This document shows, one piece after another, positions 49,369 to 57,640 of a stretch of 64,000 nucleotides of DNA (its first letter is position 1; each line of letters begins with the position of its first letter). Source of the stretch: JAWLFI01 sp964627995 (lineage in GTDB: Bacteria; Bacteroidota; Bacteroidia; Chitinophagales; Saprospiraceae); NCBI GenBank assembly GCA_964627995.1, contig CAZVLN010000009.1, forward strand, positions 8,435-72,434, in the 5' to 3' direction. Made by a program: the position numbers and the translations under genes. The notes beneath the pieces are model-generated. The model did not search any database, had not been told where the DNA came from, and saw only the letters and a list, made by a program, of their open reading frames with translations.

Positions 49369-49986
49369 ATGAAAAAGATAATACCCATAATTTCCATGAT
49401 TCTGTTTCTATTTCTAAATGTGTCTACTCATGCAGAGAATCCCCTTAAACGAAGTGATATGAATTTATCTCAAACGAATTATAAGTCCAACTCTGATACG
49501 GTATTAGCTAACCACTTGAAATCCTATGCTGCATACAATGCCTGGGCTAATAAACAGTTTTCTGATTGGTTGTCGGGACTTTCTGAAGACCGCGCAACGG
49601 AGGAAATGGTATCTAGCTTTCCGACCATTAGAAAAACACTATTTCATCTCTATAATGCAGAGCACGGTTGGTTTTCCTGGATTCAAACAGGGGAGTGGCA
49701 GTCCGCAGATAAAAGCTGGGAGGAGCTCTCGACCCCAGAGCTTTGGAAGAAGCTTTGTGAGAAAAGTGATGAAATGCTTAACTATGTAAAGGATTGGAAA
49801 GATAGTGATTGGCAGGTGGTTCACGAGAGAAGTAACGGACTTAAAATGACCCGGGCAGAAGTTTTTCACACCGTGTTTAATCATGCGACTTACCACCGTG
49901 GACAGTGCATTACCATGGGTAGACAGTTGGGGCTCACAGACCCTCCGAGAACGGACTATGTTTACTTTCTTAGTTTACAAAAGTAG
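49369..49986 (+). CDS. DinB-like metalloenzyme fold protein with an N-terminal hydrophobic leader
   Basis: 205 residues. A four-helix DinB/DUF664-type domain: KSYAAYNAWANKQFSDWLSG, TLFHLYNAEHGWFSW and VFNHATYHRGQCITMGRQLG, with His residues placed as the family's metal ligands. Before it lies MKKIIPIISMILFLFLNVST, a signal-peptide-like leader with cleavage plausible after THA. Most DinB proteins are cytoplasmic and use thiol cofactors, so export would be unusual; an internal ATG at 49459 (MNLSQTNYKS) would give a cytoplasmic form. The reaction is unknown. Confidence 0.82.
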   Translation: MKKIIPIISMILFLFLNVSTHAENPLKRSDMNLSQTNYKSNSDTVLANHLKSYAAYNAWANKQFSDWLSGLSEDRATEEMVSSFPTIRKTLFHLYNAEHGWFSWIQTGEWQSADKSWEELSTPELWKKLCEKSDEMLNYVKDWKDSDWQVVHERSNGLKMTRAEVFHTVFNHATYHRGQCITMGRQLGLTDPPRTDYVYFLSLQK

Positions 49987-50106
49987 TTTGGCTGAAGGTT
50001 TCGGCCCTAGGATTCCATATTTAGATTTTTTTTGAAGAGCGCTCAGAGATGAATTAGTTGATGTCTATTTAGCTAATTAAACCAAGGTCTCCCACCACTT
50101 GATTTT

Positions 50107-50844
50107 CTAAGTTGGGATTGAAGGATATTTCAAATCTAAATTTTCCATCTTATCAACTAGCGTTTGTGCTACTGCATAATTTCTGTACCACCTTTTGTCT
50201 ACCGGAATGATATGCCAGGGCACCGCACCACTTTTTTGAATCACATAGTCCCACATATCTACATAATCTCCCCAGCGGTTATTTACTTGCTCATCTGTTT
50301 TGTCGTACTTCCAGCGTTTATGAGGTAATTTAAGTCGATTTTCAATTTTTTCCTTTTGTTCTTCGGCCGATATATGAAGGAAAAATTTGAAAATATGAAC
50401 ATCATTGCGGATGAGGTGCTTTTCTAATCTATTGATGAGGTCGATTCGATAATCCAATCGCTCTTTCGGTAGGCTGTTTTTTGCCATCGGAACTATGACA
50501 TCCTCATAATGAGATCGATTGAATACCTGTATCATCCCCTTGGAGGGGAAGTGCGGATATATGCGCCATAGAAAATCATGCTGCTTCTCAACCTCAGTGG
50601 GTGCTGAAAATGCTTTTATATTTACGCCCATTGGGTTCATGGCTCGAATTACATGGCGAACAACACCATCTTTCCCTGATGTGTCAAGACCTTGAAGAAT
50701 AATAAGCACAGCTTGTTTTCCATCTGCGTAAAACACATTTTGCAATTCAAATAACTGTTTCCTTAACTTTTTAAGGGCTTTCTTACACTTCTTTTTCTTG
50801 GCATCAGAGGGAGGCAATGTAGAAATTTGATGTAGAGATGTCAT
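50107..50844 (-). CDS. Polyphosphate kinase 2 family protein (PPK2)
   Basis: 245 residues, the size of single-domain PPK2. Walker A-like G52-LDTSGKDG60, then MNPMGVNIKAFSAPTEVEKQ, FLWRIYPHFPSKGMIQVFNR with SHYEDVIVP, the Asp/Arg motifs of the family, and KRWKYDKTDEQVNNRW. It transfers phosphate between polyphosphate and a nucleotide; whether GDP, ADP or AMP is preferred cannot be read with confidence. No neighbour suggests a pathway. Confidence 0.93.
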   Translation of the reverse strand: MTSLHQISTLPPSDAKKKKCKKALKKLRKQLFELQNVFYADGKQAVLIILQGLDTSGKDGVVRHVIRAMNPMGVNIKAFSAPTEVEKQHDFLWRIYPHFPSKGMIQVFNRSHYEDVIVPMAKNSLPKERLDYRIDLINRLEKHLIRNDVHIFKFFLHISAEEQKEKIENRLKLPHKRWKYDKTDEQVNNRWGDYVDMWDYVIQKSGAVPWHIIPVDKRWYRNYAVAQTLVDKMENLDLKYPSIPT

Positions 50845-51103
50845 ACTTCTATTTAATATTTAGCTTAAGGTACGGTTTTTATTTATTTAATGAAATCACA
50901 GAGAGTGATAGCATTTTGAGATGAAGACTAAGGCATTAGGTTTTTTTCTTTTTAGAAATTGCTGGATCTCTATCCGATGTCTGGAAGCGAACTTTTTTAA
51001 ACCATGTTAAGTCGAATAGAGTCCGTATATGTCGTAATCCTGTGTAGCGATGTTAGCATTGACAAGGAACGACGAATAGAATTAGATAAAACGGTATTAA
51101 AAT
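50845..51103. other. Intergenic region upstream of the PPK2 gene
   Basis: About 260 AT-rich bases. They should hold the promoter for the PPK2 gene on the minus strand; no distinct element is visible apart from the structured element that begins at 51104. Confidence 0.4.
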
Positions 51104-51283
51104 GGGTGAGGCGTACCGCGAAGCGGTACATGCCCTGTAAGGGGCGACCGAAGGGAGTCGTGCGCAGGATCGGCAGCATGATGCTGCCGGGCCAAGTACG
51201 GAGTGAATAACGAACCCTGGAAGGGACCGACCCGAAGGCTATGGTCTGCGAAAAATCGCAGGAATAGCCGGAGGGGCACCCCC
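51104..51283 (+). repeat. Structured intergenic element, class B copy 2
   Basis: Outer ends GGGTG (51104-51108) and CACCC (51277-51281) pair; copy 1 has GCGTG/CACGC at the same place, a compensated change. Hairpins: GTACCGC-gaa-GCGGTAC (51113-51129), CGGCAGCA-tga-TGCTGCCG (51171-51189), GGCTAT/ATAGCC enclosing TGCGA/TCGCA (51237-51269). The 22-base block at 51212-51233 is identical to copy 1. It ends 5 bp from the stop codon of the lipoprotein gene on the opposite strand. Confidence 0.7.
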
Positions 51284-51288
51284 AAAGA

Positions 51289-51861
51289 TTAATCACAAAG
51301 CAAAATAATGGGTGGCAGTGTGACGCGATTTGATGGGTTATCCGATCGATCTATGAGATATACCTCGTATACGACGGTGTCTGTTGGAAAAAGGTCGGAA
51401 GGGGTGCAGGGAGGTTGCTCATTGGGGAAGATACAACAACTCGTCGGTAGACGAACCCGAATTTCACCGGTAATACCATTTCCAGCGCCTTCCTCGGGAA
51501 TGAACGGGATCCCAAATTCAGTTTCGAAACTGTCTCTAGTATCCACAAAAAATAGATTTAATTCTTCATCTTCACCCAAGTTACCGTCTCCGTCCGAAAA
51601 ACCTATAGTGACTTGTGTAAATTCATCGCCTGATGTACCTTGTGGTAAGACGGTTCTGGAAATATTTAAAAATTCGATTTCCGGTTCGTCAGAAAGATTA
51701 GGAGCTTGTGAACATGAGATGAAAAAAATGGCCATGAAAAAAACGAAGAAGGTCGAAAATCGAGAGGCCTTTGTAAAGGCTATACAGTCTGATTCTCTCG
51801 AAAAAGATTTCGAGTCCTTATCGATAAAACTCTTCGAATTCCAATTTTGGAATAACCCCAT
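51289..51861 (-). CDS. Lipoprotein of unknown function, 5' end antisense to the LuxE-like gene
   Basis: FSTFFVFFMAIFFISC is a lipoprotein signal ending in a lipobox Cys (residue 50 of the longest frame). The mature part, about 140 residues, holds an acidic segment (GFSDGDGNLGEDEELNLFF) that looks like a calcium-binding loop and a beta-sandwich (EVYLIDRSDNPSNRV). The only ATG inside the signal (51735) leaves too short a leader, so translation must start upstream; the first ATG is at 51861, giving a long basic prefix. Either way the leader is encoded opposite the N-terminus of the next gene. Outer-membrane or periplasmic location is inferred. Confidence 0.7.
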   Translation of the reverse strand: MGLFQNWNSKSFIDKDSKSFSRESDCIAFTKASRFSTFFVFFMAIFFISCSQAPNLSDEPEIEFLNISRTVLPQGTSGDEFTQVTIGFSDGDGNLGEDEELNLFFVDTRDSFETEFGIPFIPEEGAGNGITGEIRVRLPTSCCIFPNEQPPCTPSDLFPTDTVVYEVYLIDRSDNPSNRVTLPPIILLCD

Positions 51862-52756
51862 ATATCAAAAATACGTAAACTTATTGAATGTTGAGCTTGA
51901 TCAGGTGACTTGCATTCAGGAGATTCCATTTTTGCCCATTTCTTTTTTCAAAAGTCATAGGGTGCAAACGGGTGTTCACCCTGGCGATCCCATGATATTT
52001 CGCAGCAGTGGGACCACGGGACAGTCGCCAGCTCAGCATATCGTTCCTGATGTGGATCTGTATACTAAAAATGCGGTCAGAGGTTTTACATCTGCTTTTT
52101 CGGACCCTCTTAAGGACATGTACTTTTTGGGGCTATTGCCTTCTTATTTAGAGCGCAACGATGCCAGTTTGGTTTATATGGCCCAAGAGTTTGCTGATCA
52201 ATCGAAACCGCTTCCAAAGCACTTTTTTCTCAATGATTTTGAGGCTTTGTCCGTTACATTAAATCGTCTATTAAGTGATGAAACCCCCGTAGTCCTTTTG
52301 GGGGTGACCTTTGCCTTATTGGATTTTGCCCGACAATATCCTGGCGATTATAAAGGCCTTACAGTAATTGAAACGGGGGGTATGAAGGGGCATGGGCCTG
52401 AACTGGTAAGACCTGCTTTACATCGGGAATTGAAGGAAAACCTAAGAGGAGTAAACATAAGCTCAGAGTATGGCATGACAGAGTTAATGAGTCAGGCGTA
52501 TTGGAAAGATGGATATTTTGAGGCGGCGCCTACTATGCGGGTATTCCCTAGAGAAATAACGGATCCGCTTGCGGTCGCTGCCTGGGAGCAATCTGCTGCT
52601 TTGAATATAGTTGATTTAGCTAATATTGATAGTTGTTCATTCATTGCAAGCTCTGACCTTGGTCGTGTGCAGCCGGGCGGGAAGAAATTTGAAGTGTTGG
52701 GTCGAATGGATCATGCCGAAATAAGAGGTTGTAATCTGATGTATGCACCTGATTAG
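51719..52756 (+). CDS. LuxE/PaaK-family acyl-protein synthetase-like ligase
   Basis: About 345 residues from ATG 51719; ATG 51734 is an alternative. The family's N-terminal motif FESLSIKLFEFQFWNNPIYQ is followed by PFLPISFFKSHRV, the adenylate-forming P-loop FRSSGTTGQSPAQHI, then ISSEYGMTELMSQAY and the C-terminal SDLGRVQPGGKKFEVLGRMD. LuxE-type enzymes activate a carboxylate as an acyl-AMP and pass it to a protein thiol; the substrate here is unknown. The frame stays open upstream to 51308, but that part is complementary to the lipoprotein gene. It converges on the amidase gene with 2 bp between. Confidence 0.82.
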   Translation: MKKMAMKKTKKVENREAFVKAIQSDSLEKDFESLSIKLFEFQFWNNPIYQKYVNLLNVELDQVTCIQEIPFLPISFFKSHRVQTGVHPGDPMIFRSSGTTGQSPAQHIVPDVDLYTKNAVRGFTSAFSDPLKDMYFLGLLPSYLERNDASLVYMAQEFADQSKPLPKHFFLNDFEALSVTLNRLLSDETPVVLLGVTFALLDFARQYPGDYKGLTVIETGGMKGHGPELVRPALHRELKENLRGVNISSEYGMTELMSQAYWKDGYFEAAPTMRVFPREITDPLAVAAWEQSAALNIVDLANIDSCSFIASSDLGRVQPGGKKFEVLGRMDHAEIRGCNLMYAPD

Positions 52757-52758
52757 AT

Positions 52759-54012
52759 TTAGTCTGAGATCAAGCCTTCAAATATCCATTGCGCTAAAGC
52801 CTGCCTATTGCTTTCGAGTAGTATTCTTTTTTGGTCATTTGGGTTTTTTAAGTTGCCGAGCTCAATAAAAACGGCCGGGGGATATGTGGACCGAAGCATG
52901 AATAAATTACGGGCAGAAACAGATCCCCGATATTTACCGCTTTTCCTATGAATTTTGTATTTTTCTTTAAAGGTTCGATATAAGCCGAGGGCTTTTTCCT
53001 TTCCTTGACTTGAGTCATCTAAATGATAAAAATATACATCCTGACGTTTTGACTTATTGCGGGAATCTACGTGAATCATTACCGCGGTATATTCCTGAAA
53101 TGAGCGGTCACTTTTTCTGTGGGATATGTAAAGGTTATTTATGATGTCGCTTCTTTGCTGCAACCTTTTCAACTGATTCAGTGGTAGTGGGTCACCTTTC
53201 AATGTGATTTCGTTTTTGTCACAAGGCAAATAATTTTCTGAACGGATGCCGTCAGTAGGATCCTGTACAATGATTTCAACTTGAGCGCCATGTTGCATCA
53301 ATAACTTTGCTAATCGAAGGGTGACATCGTATGAGTATTCATCTTCGCAGATATCCCAACTATTATAGCGGGACATGGCACCTGGGTCTGGCCCTCCATG
53401 ACCAGCTACTAAATAAAAAACCTTTTTTTCCAATTTGCTGCTGAGCACTGGAAAATCTTTATGTTTTGGTCCGAATAAAGGAATCTCAAGGCTTTTCTTT
53501 CCTGAGGTGAGAATTACTTGAGGTTTAGATGTTGATCTCAGTAAATGCGGAGGCACCCAAAGGTTATTATCTACCCTGTAATCGCCTGATTTGATTCCTT
53601 TTCTGTACAAATTAAGGTTATAATTTTGAATATTTACTGCCAAATCCCAATCTTGGTTATTAATCGTACTTCGAATACTCTTCTCGTTGTAGGTATATTG
53701 AATCAGAGGAAGCTTGTAGGACTTATGTGTGTATATAGGATCCTGCAAGCCCAGCTTGTTGAGCTGATAAAAAGTCCTTAGGGTTTTTTGGTCGTCGGGT
53801 AGTTGGAATTTGTTTAAAATGGAGCTTATCGTTTCGCCAGTGTTTGGTTGGTACATCACGTAAGCTCTATCTTGACCATATAAAGAGGAACTAATAAAAA
53901 AAAGTCCGATAATAAAAGCCGAGATCAGGGACTGGAATTTTGCCTCTTCATGGAAAGGTGAAAAACAGAAAGAGTTATCCGGATAATCAGGACAAAGCAT
54001 CTTTGAGCTCAT
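52759..54012 (-). CDS. N-acetylmuramoyl-L-alanine amidase with LysM-like domain
   Basis: 417 residues. A hydrophobic leader (SLISAFIIGLFFISSSLYGQ) is followed by a LysM-like module (YQPNTGETISSILNKF to YKLPL), then an Amidase_3 domain: VFYLVAGHGGPDPGAMS (first zinc His), EDEYSYDVTLRLA (Glu), VMIHVDSR (second His), and VFIELGNLKNPNDQ (catalytic Glu). It should cleave the bond between muramic acid and L-Ala of peptidoglycan in the periplasm, assisting cell separation. The N-terminus has a longer than usual hydrophilic prefix, so a later start is possible, but no better ATG is evident. Confidence 0.9.
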   Translation of the reverse strand: MSSKMLCPDYPDNSFCFSPFHEEAKFQSLISAFIIGLFFISSSLYGQDRAYVMYQPNTGETISSILNKFQLPDDQKTLRTFYQLNKLGLQDPIYTHKSYKLPLIQYTYNEKSIRSTINNQDWDLAVNIQNYNLNLYRKGIKSGDYRVDNNLWVPPHLLRSTSKPQVILTSGKKSLEIPLFGPKHKDFPVLSSKLEKKVFYLVAGHGGPDPGAMSRYNSWDICEDEYSYDVTLRLAKLLMQHGAQVEIIVQDPTDGIRSENYLPCDKNEITLKGDPLPLNQLKRLQQRSDIINNLYISHRKSDRSFQEYTAVMIHVDSRNKSKRQDVYFYHLDDSSQGKEKALGLYRTFKEKYKIHRKSGKYRGSVSARNLFMLRSTYPPAVFIELGNLKNPNDQKRILLESNRQALAQWIFEGLISD

Positions 54013-54124
54013 AGGTCAGAGATTTAATCATAAGAGTTAGATATTCAAATGTAAAGATAACAAATTATTAATTTATGTAATATGTTTGATTTTTAAGAGT
54101 AAAAAAGTTGGTATACTTGTACTC

Positions 54125-54775
54125 ATGAAGCGATGGTATTCTATGTGGAAAAAAGAGATGGTAGCTCAGTGGCGCAGTCAATCTAGTTTGCCTGCGATAA
54201 TTTTATATGTTCTTAGTACCACATTTATTGTTTTTTCCGCTTTTGCTCGTATTGATGAACGTAATTGGGTTGTCCTATATTGGATCATTCTTGTATTATC
54301 TGCCGCGCAGTCAGCTCAGAATTCCTTTAGGGATTCAGAAGGAATGTCAGGCTGGTACTATTTTAGCATTTGTAAAGTTGAAGAATATTTCTTTTCAAAG
54401 GTAGCTGCAAACTTTTTCCTTCTAGCCCTTATGGCTGTACTGACCTTTTTGTGCCTTTCCTTATTTTCAGGGATGCCCATTCGTGACTTCACTTTATTTT
54501 TAGAGGTCAATATAGCTGCCTGGATAGGCCTGTCATTACTATTTAGTTTTTTGGGGTTTCTGAATGCTAAAATTGAAGGTCAGCGAGGCTTACTCCCGCT
54601 ATTATCTTTTCCTTTACTTCTTCCTATTTTATTAGAAGTTATAAAGCTATCAACGATTTCTGCGGGAGCAATGATAGATACTGAATACGCAGCAGATCTT
54701 TACATTTTACTGGCTGTTGATGCACTGATTTTAGCTATGACTCTGATGTTAATTCGCTATATTTGGCAGTCCTAA
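54125..54775 (+). CDS. ccmB: Heme exporter permease CcmB
   Basis: From ATG 54125 (MKRWYSMWKKEMVAQWRSQS) about 216 residues, six hydrophobic helices, with WRSQSSLPAIILYVLSTTFI and RDSEGMSGWYYFSI as family-type segments. CcmB is the permease of the CcmAB ABC transporter for cytochrome c maturation; the ATPase CcmA is not adjacent. The start at TTG 54086 was rejected because of the better ATG. First gene of the ccmB-ccmC-ccmD-gdhA group. Confidence 0.88.
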   Translation: MKRWYSMWKKEMVAQWRSQSSLPAIILYVLSTTFIVFSAFARIDERNWVVLYWIILVLSAAQSAQNSFRDSEGMSGWYYFSICKVEEYFFSKVAANFFLLALMAVLTFLCLSLFSGMPIRDFTLFLEVNIAAWIGLSLLFSFLGFLNAKIEGQRGLLPLLSFPLLLPILLEVIKLSTISAGAMIDTEYAADLYILLAVDALILAMTLMLIRYIWQS

Positions 54776-54784
54776 TCGGTTGAT

Positions 54785-55858
54785 ATGCAATTAAACTGGA
54801 CTTTTAAAATCTTCGGAGCGGCTCTGATTTTATATTCTCTTATTTGGGGGCTGCTCATTCCCCTAAAACCCGGAGTTGTTTCTGTTGAGCCAAGAAAGGC
54901 TACAGCAGGGCAAAATGTAGAAATCGAATATGAAGCCTATAATGTAGATTATTTAAAAGACGAGGAAATTGAAGTTTCAGCTTGGTTACTTTTGGATAGT
55001 GTACGGACTCTTCAGGCGACAGATATTCAGATAACAGGCTCTCAAAAAGCGGTTGCATTTTTTCAATTACCCTATTTTAAAGAATCTGATCCCAGTGTGA
55101 TGAGTGCTACTTTAGTTATCACAGACTCTATTCATGGGTATGCGTTGCTGCCATCCGCTATAATTATACAGAAAAAGCTTCAGGATTCGGCAGATGCTAC
55201 TCAAAATCCGTTGTTTACCCAAGTCCAGATCGATTATCCTGAAGGGAGTACCTTCCCATTTCGAAATATTTTGAAGGAAACCATTAGAAACACATACTAT
55301 CATGTGCCTCTTTGGTTTAGTATGATTATTCTTTTTTTACTATCAGCCTATAAGAGCATCAAATATTTGCGGACCAAGAAGAAATCCCATGATATTTGGG
55401 CACGATCTTATGCTGAGATTGCCATCATCTTAGGAGTTTTAGGGTTGATAACTGGTGCTATTTGGGCTCGTTTTACCTGGGGCGCTTTTTGGTCATGGGA
55501 TGTAAAACAGTTTACTTCTGCAGTAGCTTTGCTTATTTATCTTTCATACTTCATTTTAAGATCATCTATTTCGGACCCGGACAAAAGAGCCCGTCTCACA
55601 GCGTCATACAATATTTTTGCGTTTGCACTCTTGATTCCGCTTCTGTTTATAATACCCAGGCTTACGGACAGCCTTCATCCCGGAAATGGTGGTAATCCTG
55701 CTATGGGTGGAGAGGATTTAGATTCTACTATGCGCTGGGTATTTTACCCTGCTGTAATTGGCTGGATTCTAATGGGACTATGGCTTAGTGAATTAAAGGC
55801 CAGGTACTTAGTATTACGGTCTAAGAAAGAAGAAGAATTTATGTCGGTTTGGACATAA
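54785..55858 (+). CDS. ccmC: CcmC/CcsA-family heme handling protein with N-terminal periplasmic extension
   Basis: 357 residues. The C-terminal 220 or so hold six helices with the tryptophan-rich heme-binding signature FTWGAFWSWDVKQ and periplasmic histidine (RLTDSLHPGNGG). Ahead of this, residues 1-160 contain one helix (FKIFGAALILYSLIWGLLIP) and a beta-rich domain (VSVEPRKATAGQNVEIEYEA) facing the periplasm, absent from most CcmC proteins (about 240 residues). It begins 9 bp after ccmB. It should present heme for attachment to apocytochromes. Confidence 0.88.
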   Translation: MQLNWTFKIFGAALILYSLIWGLLIPLKPGVVSVEPRKATAGQNVEIEYEAYNVDYLKDEEIEVSAWLLLDSVRTLQATDIQITGSQKAVAFFQLPYFKESDPSVMSATLVITDSIHGYALLPSAIIIQKKLQDSADATQNPLFTQVQIDYPEGSTFPFRNILKETIRNTYYHVPLWFSMIILFLLSAYKSIKYLRTKKKSHDIWARSYAEIAIILGVLGLITGAIWARFTWGAFWSWDVKQFTSAVALLIYLSYFILRSSISDPDKRARLTASYNIFAFALLIPLLFIIPRLTDSLHPGNGGNPAMGGEDLDSTMRWVFYPAVIGWILMGLWLSELKARYLVLRSKKEEEFMSVWT

Positions 55859-55879
55859 TAAATGCATCATCACATATGT

Positions 55880-55887
55880 TATATTTG
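55880..55887 (+). promoter_or_regulatory. Candidate -7 box upstream of ccmD/gdhA
   Basis: TATATTTG matches TAnnTTTG in the 62-bp gap between ccmC and ccmD, so a secondary promoter for ccmD-gdhA is possible. The nearest TTTG upstream lies about 28 bases away, too far for a good -33 element. Confidence 0.25.
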
Positions 55888-55920
55888 TAATTTTAGGCAT
55901 ATTTGCAATTAATTTCAACT

Positions 55921-56049
55921 ATGGAAGAATTTTTTATTCAAAACGGTAAAATATGGGTAGTTGTAGCGGTGATAACAGCCATTTTTATAGGGATAGTAAT
56001 ATATCTGGCCTATTTGGATAGAAAGTTGAAGAAACTAGAAAAAGAGTAA
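55921..56049 (+). CDS. ccmD: CcmD-like small membrane protein, 42 residues
   Basis: A short gene: MEEFFIQNGKIWVVVAVITA, then a hydrophobic helix continuing to YLAYLDRKLKKLEKE. One helix with a basic, coiled C-terminus is the CcmD/CcdA-accessory pattern, and the position directly after ccmB and ccmC agrees with it. CcmD holds the CcmABC complex during heme release to CcmE. gdhA starts 22 bp after the stop. Standard minimum-length gene calling would miss it. Confidence 0.8.
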   Translation: MEEFFIQNGKIWVVVAVITAIFIGIVIYLAYLDRKLKKLEKE

Positions 56050-56071
56050 AACTTAAATACAAATTACATTT

Positions 56072-57478
56072 ATGGCAAATTTTTATGAATCGGTCAATCG
56101 CAACTTTGATAGTGCAGCGGCTTTGACAGATATATCGAAAGGGCTACTTGAGCAGATTAAAGTGTGCAATGCCGTTTACCAAGTCAAGTTTCCTGTGCGA
56201 ATTGGAAACTCCATAAAGGTTGTGGAGGCCTACAGAGTTCAACACTCACATCATCGGCTGCCAACTAAAGGGGGGATTCGATACAGTTCTCATGTGAATC
56301 AGGAAGAAGTTATGGCCTTGGCTACACTAATGACGTATAAGTGCGCCATTGTAGATGTTCCTTTTGGTGGTGCAAAGGGTGGTGTTCGCATTAATCCAAA
56401 AGAATACACAGAATCGCAACTTGAAAGCATAACCCGCAGATATACTACAGAACTTATCCGAAAGAATTTTATAGGGTCAGGATTAGACGTACCAGCTCCA
56501 GATTATGGAACCGGAAGTAGAGAGATGGCGTGGATTGTGGACACCTACATGATGTTTAAAAATGGCGATATAGATCAAACTGCATGTGTCACTGGAAAGC
56601 CCGTAAATCAAAATGGTATTCGAGGTAGAGAGGAAGCCACAGGACGTGGTGTTTTTTACGGACTCCGAGAGGCCTGCATTGATGCGGACGATATGAAAAA
56701 ACTAGGACTTGAAAAGGGGATTGCAGGTAAAACTATGGTTATTCAAGGTTTGGGAAATGTTGGCCGTTATGTCGGGATGATATCTCAAGACGAAGGCGAT
56801 GCGAAAGTTATCGGCGTGTCCGAATTCGAGGGAGCTATTTACGATCCCTCGGGTATTGATATTGCGGAGTTGGTTAAATATAGGGAAGAAACGGGCTCTA
56901 TTATGGGTTTCCCTAATTCCAAGGCTTTACCTCATCGAGATGATGCCTTATTTTTAGATTGCGACATTTTAGTTCCAGCAGCATTGGAAAATGTCATCCA
57001 TTCAGATAATGCGCACAAAGTGAAAGCGAAGATTATTGGAGAGGCTGCAAATGGTCCAATTACTGCAAATGCTGAGGCTATCCTGGAGAAAAAAGGAGTT
57101 TTAATTATTCCAGATATGTATATTAATGCTGGAGGTGTTACGGTTTCCTATTTCGAGTGGTTGAAAAACTTAAGCCACATGCGATTTGGCCGAATGGAGA
57201 AGCGCTTCAATGCAAATACCTATGAAGGTATAGTTAATGTTATTGAAAGGCTTTCGAACAAAACAGTTACAGATAAGGAAAAAGCTTTTTTGACTCGTGG
57301 CGGGGATGAAATTGATTTAGTACGCTCAGGACTTGAGGAAACTATGGTAACAGCTTATCATACTATAAATGGTCTAAAAAAGCGTCGTAAAAAAGTAACC
57401 AATTTAAGGCAATCCTCGTTTATAAATGCGCTCGAAAAAATCGCAAGTGACTACAAAAGCCTTGGCGTTTTTCCTTAA
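56072..57478 (+). CDS. gdhA: Glutamate dehydrogenase (Glu/Leu/Phe/Val dehydrogenase family)
   Basis: 468 residues. Substrate lysines in PTKGGIRY (Lys66) and PFGGAKGG (Lys102, catalytic), the dinucleotide motif VIQGLGNVGRYVG, and SYFEWLKNLSHMRFG near the end are all typical. It interconverts glutamate and 2-oxoglutarate plus ammonia; the NAD/NADP choice is not clear. Position after ccmD (22 bp) suggests readthrough from the ccm genes, though the metabolic link to cytochrome maturation is not obvious. Confidence 0.94.
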   Translation: MANFYESVNRNFDSAAALTDISKGLLEQIKVCNAVYQVKFPVRIGNSIKVVEAYRVQHSHHRLPTKGGIRYSSHVNQEEVMALATLMTYKCAIVDVPFGGAKGGVRINPKEYTESQLESITRRYTTELIRKNFIGSGLDVPAPDYGTGSREMAWIVDTYMMFKNGDIDQTACVTGKPVNQNGIRGREEATGRGVFYGLREACIDADDMKKLGLEKGIAGKTMVIQGLGNVGRYVGMISQDEGDAKVIGVSEFEGAIYDPSGIDIAELVKYREETGSIMGFPNSKALPHRDDALFLDCDILVPAALENVIHSDNAHKVKAKIIGEAANGPITANAEAILEKKGVLIIPDMYINAGGVTVSYFEWLKNLSHMRFGRMEKRFNANTYEGIVNVIERLSNKTVTDKEKAFLTRGGDEIDLVRSGLEETMVTAYHTINGLKKRRKKVTNLRQSSFINALEKIASDYKSLGVFP

Positions 57479-57640
57479 TTTAATATAATAAAACAGGCCT
57501 TTAGAAGATATGTTCAAGAGAGGACGGGGCAAATTCATGGGATTTTATGTCTTATGCACTTATTCCATCCAATATTTGGATTTATTAGCTAAATTCGTTT
57601 TATTTGCATTCATTTTTAATAAAATAGCAAAATATATAAT

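Noticed and set aside
49990..50006. Imperfect hairpin GGCTGAA-ggt-TTCGGCC after the DinB-like gene.
   Set aside because: The T run starts about 20 bases later, so it does not form a standard intrinsic terminator.
50997..51296. Open frames of 62-99 codons within and around element B copy 2.
   Set aside because: They overlap the structured element and change frame relation between the two copies, so no coding constraint is seen.
51308..51718. Upstream extension of the LuxE-like frame.
   Set aside because: It is fully complementary to the lipoprotein gene and lies before the conserved N-terminal motif of the family.
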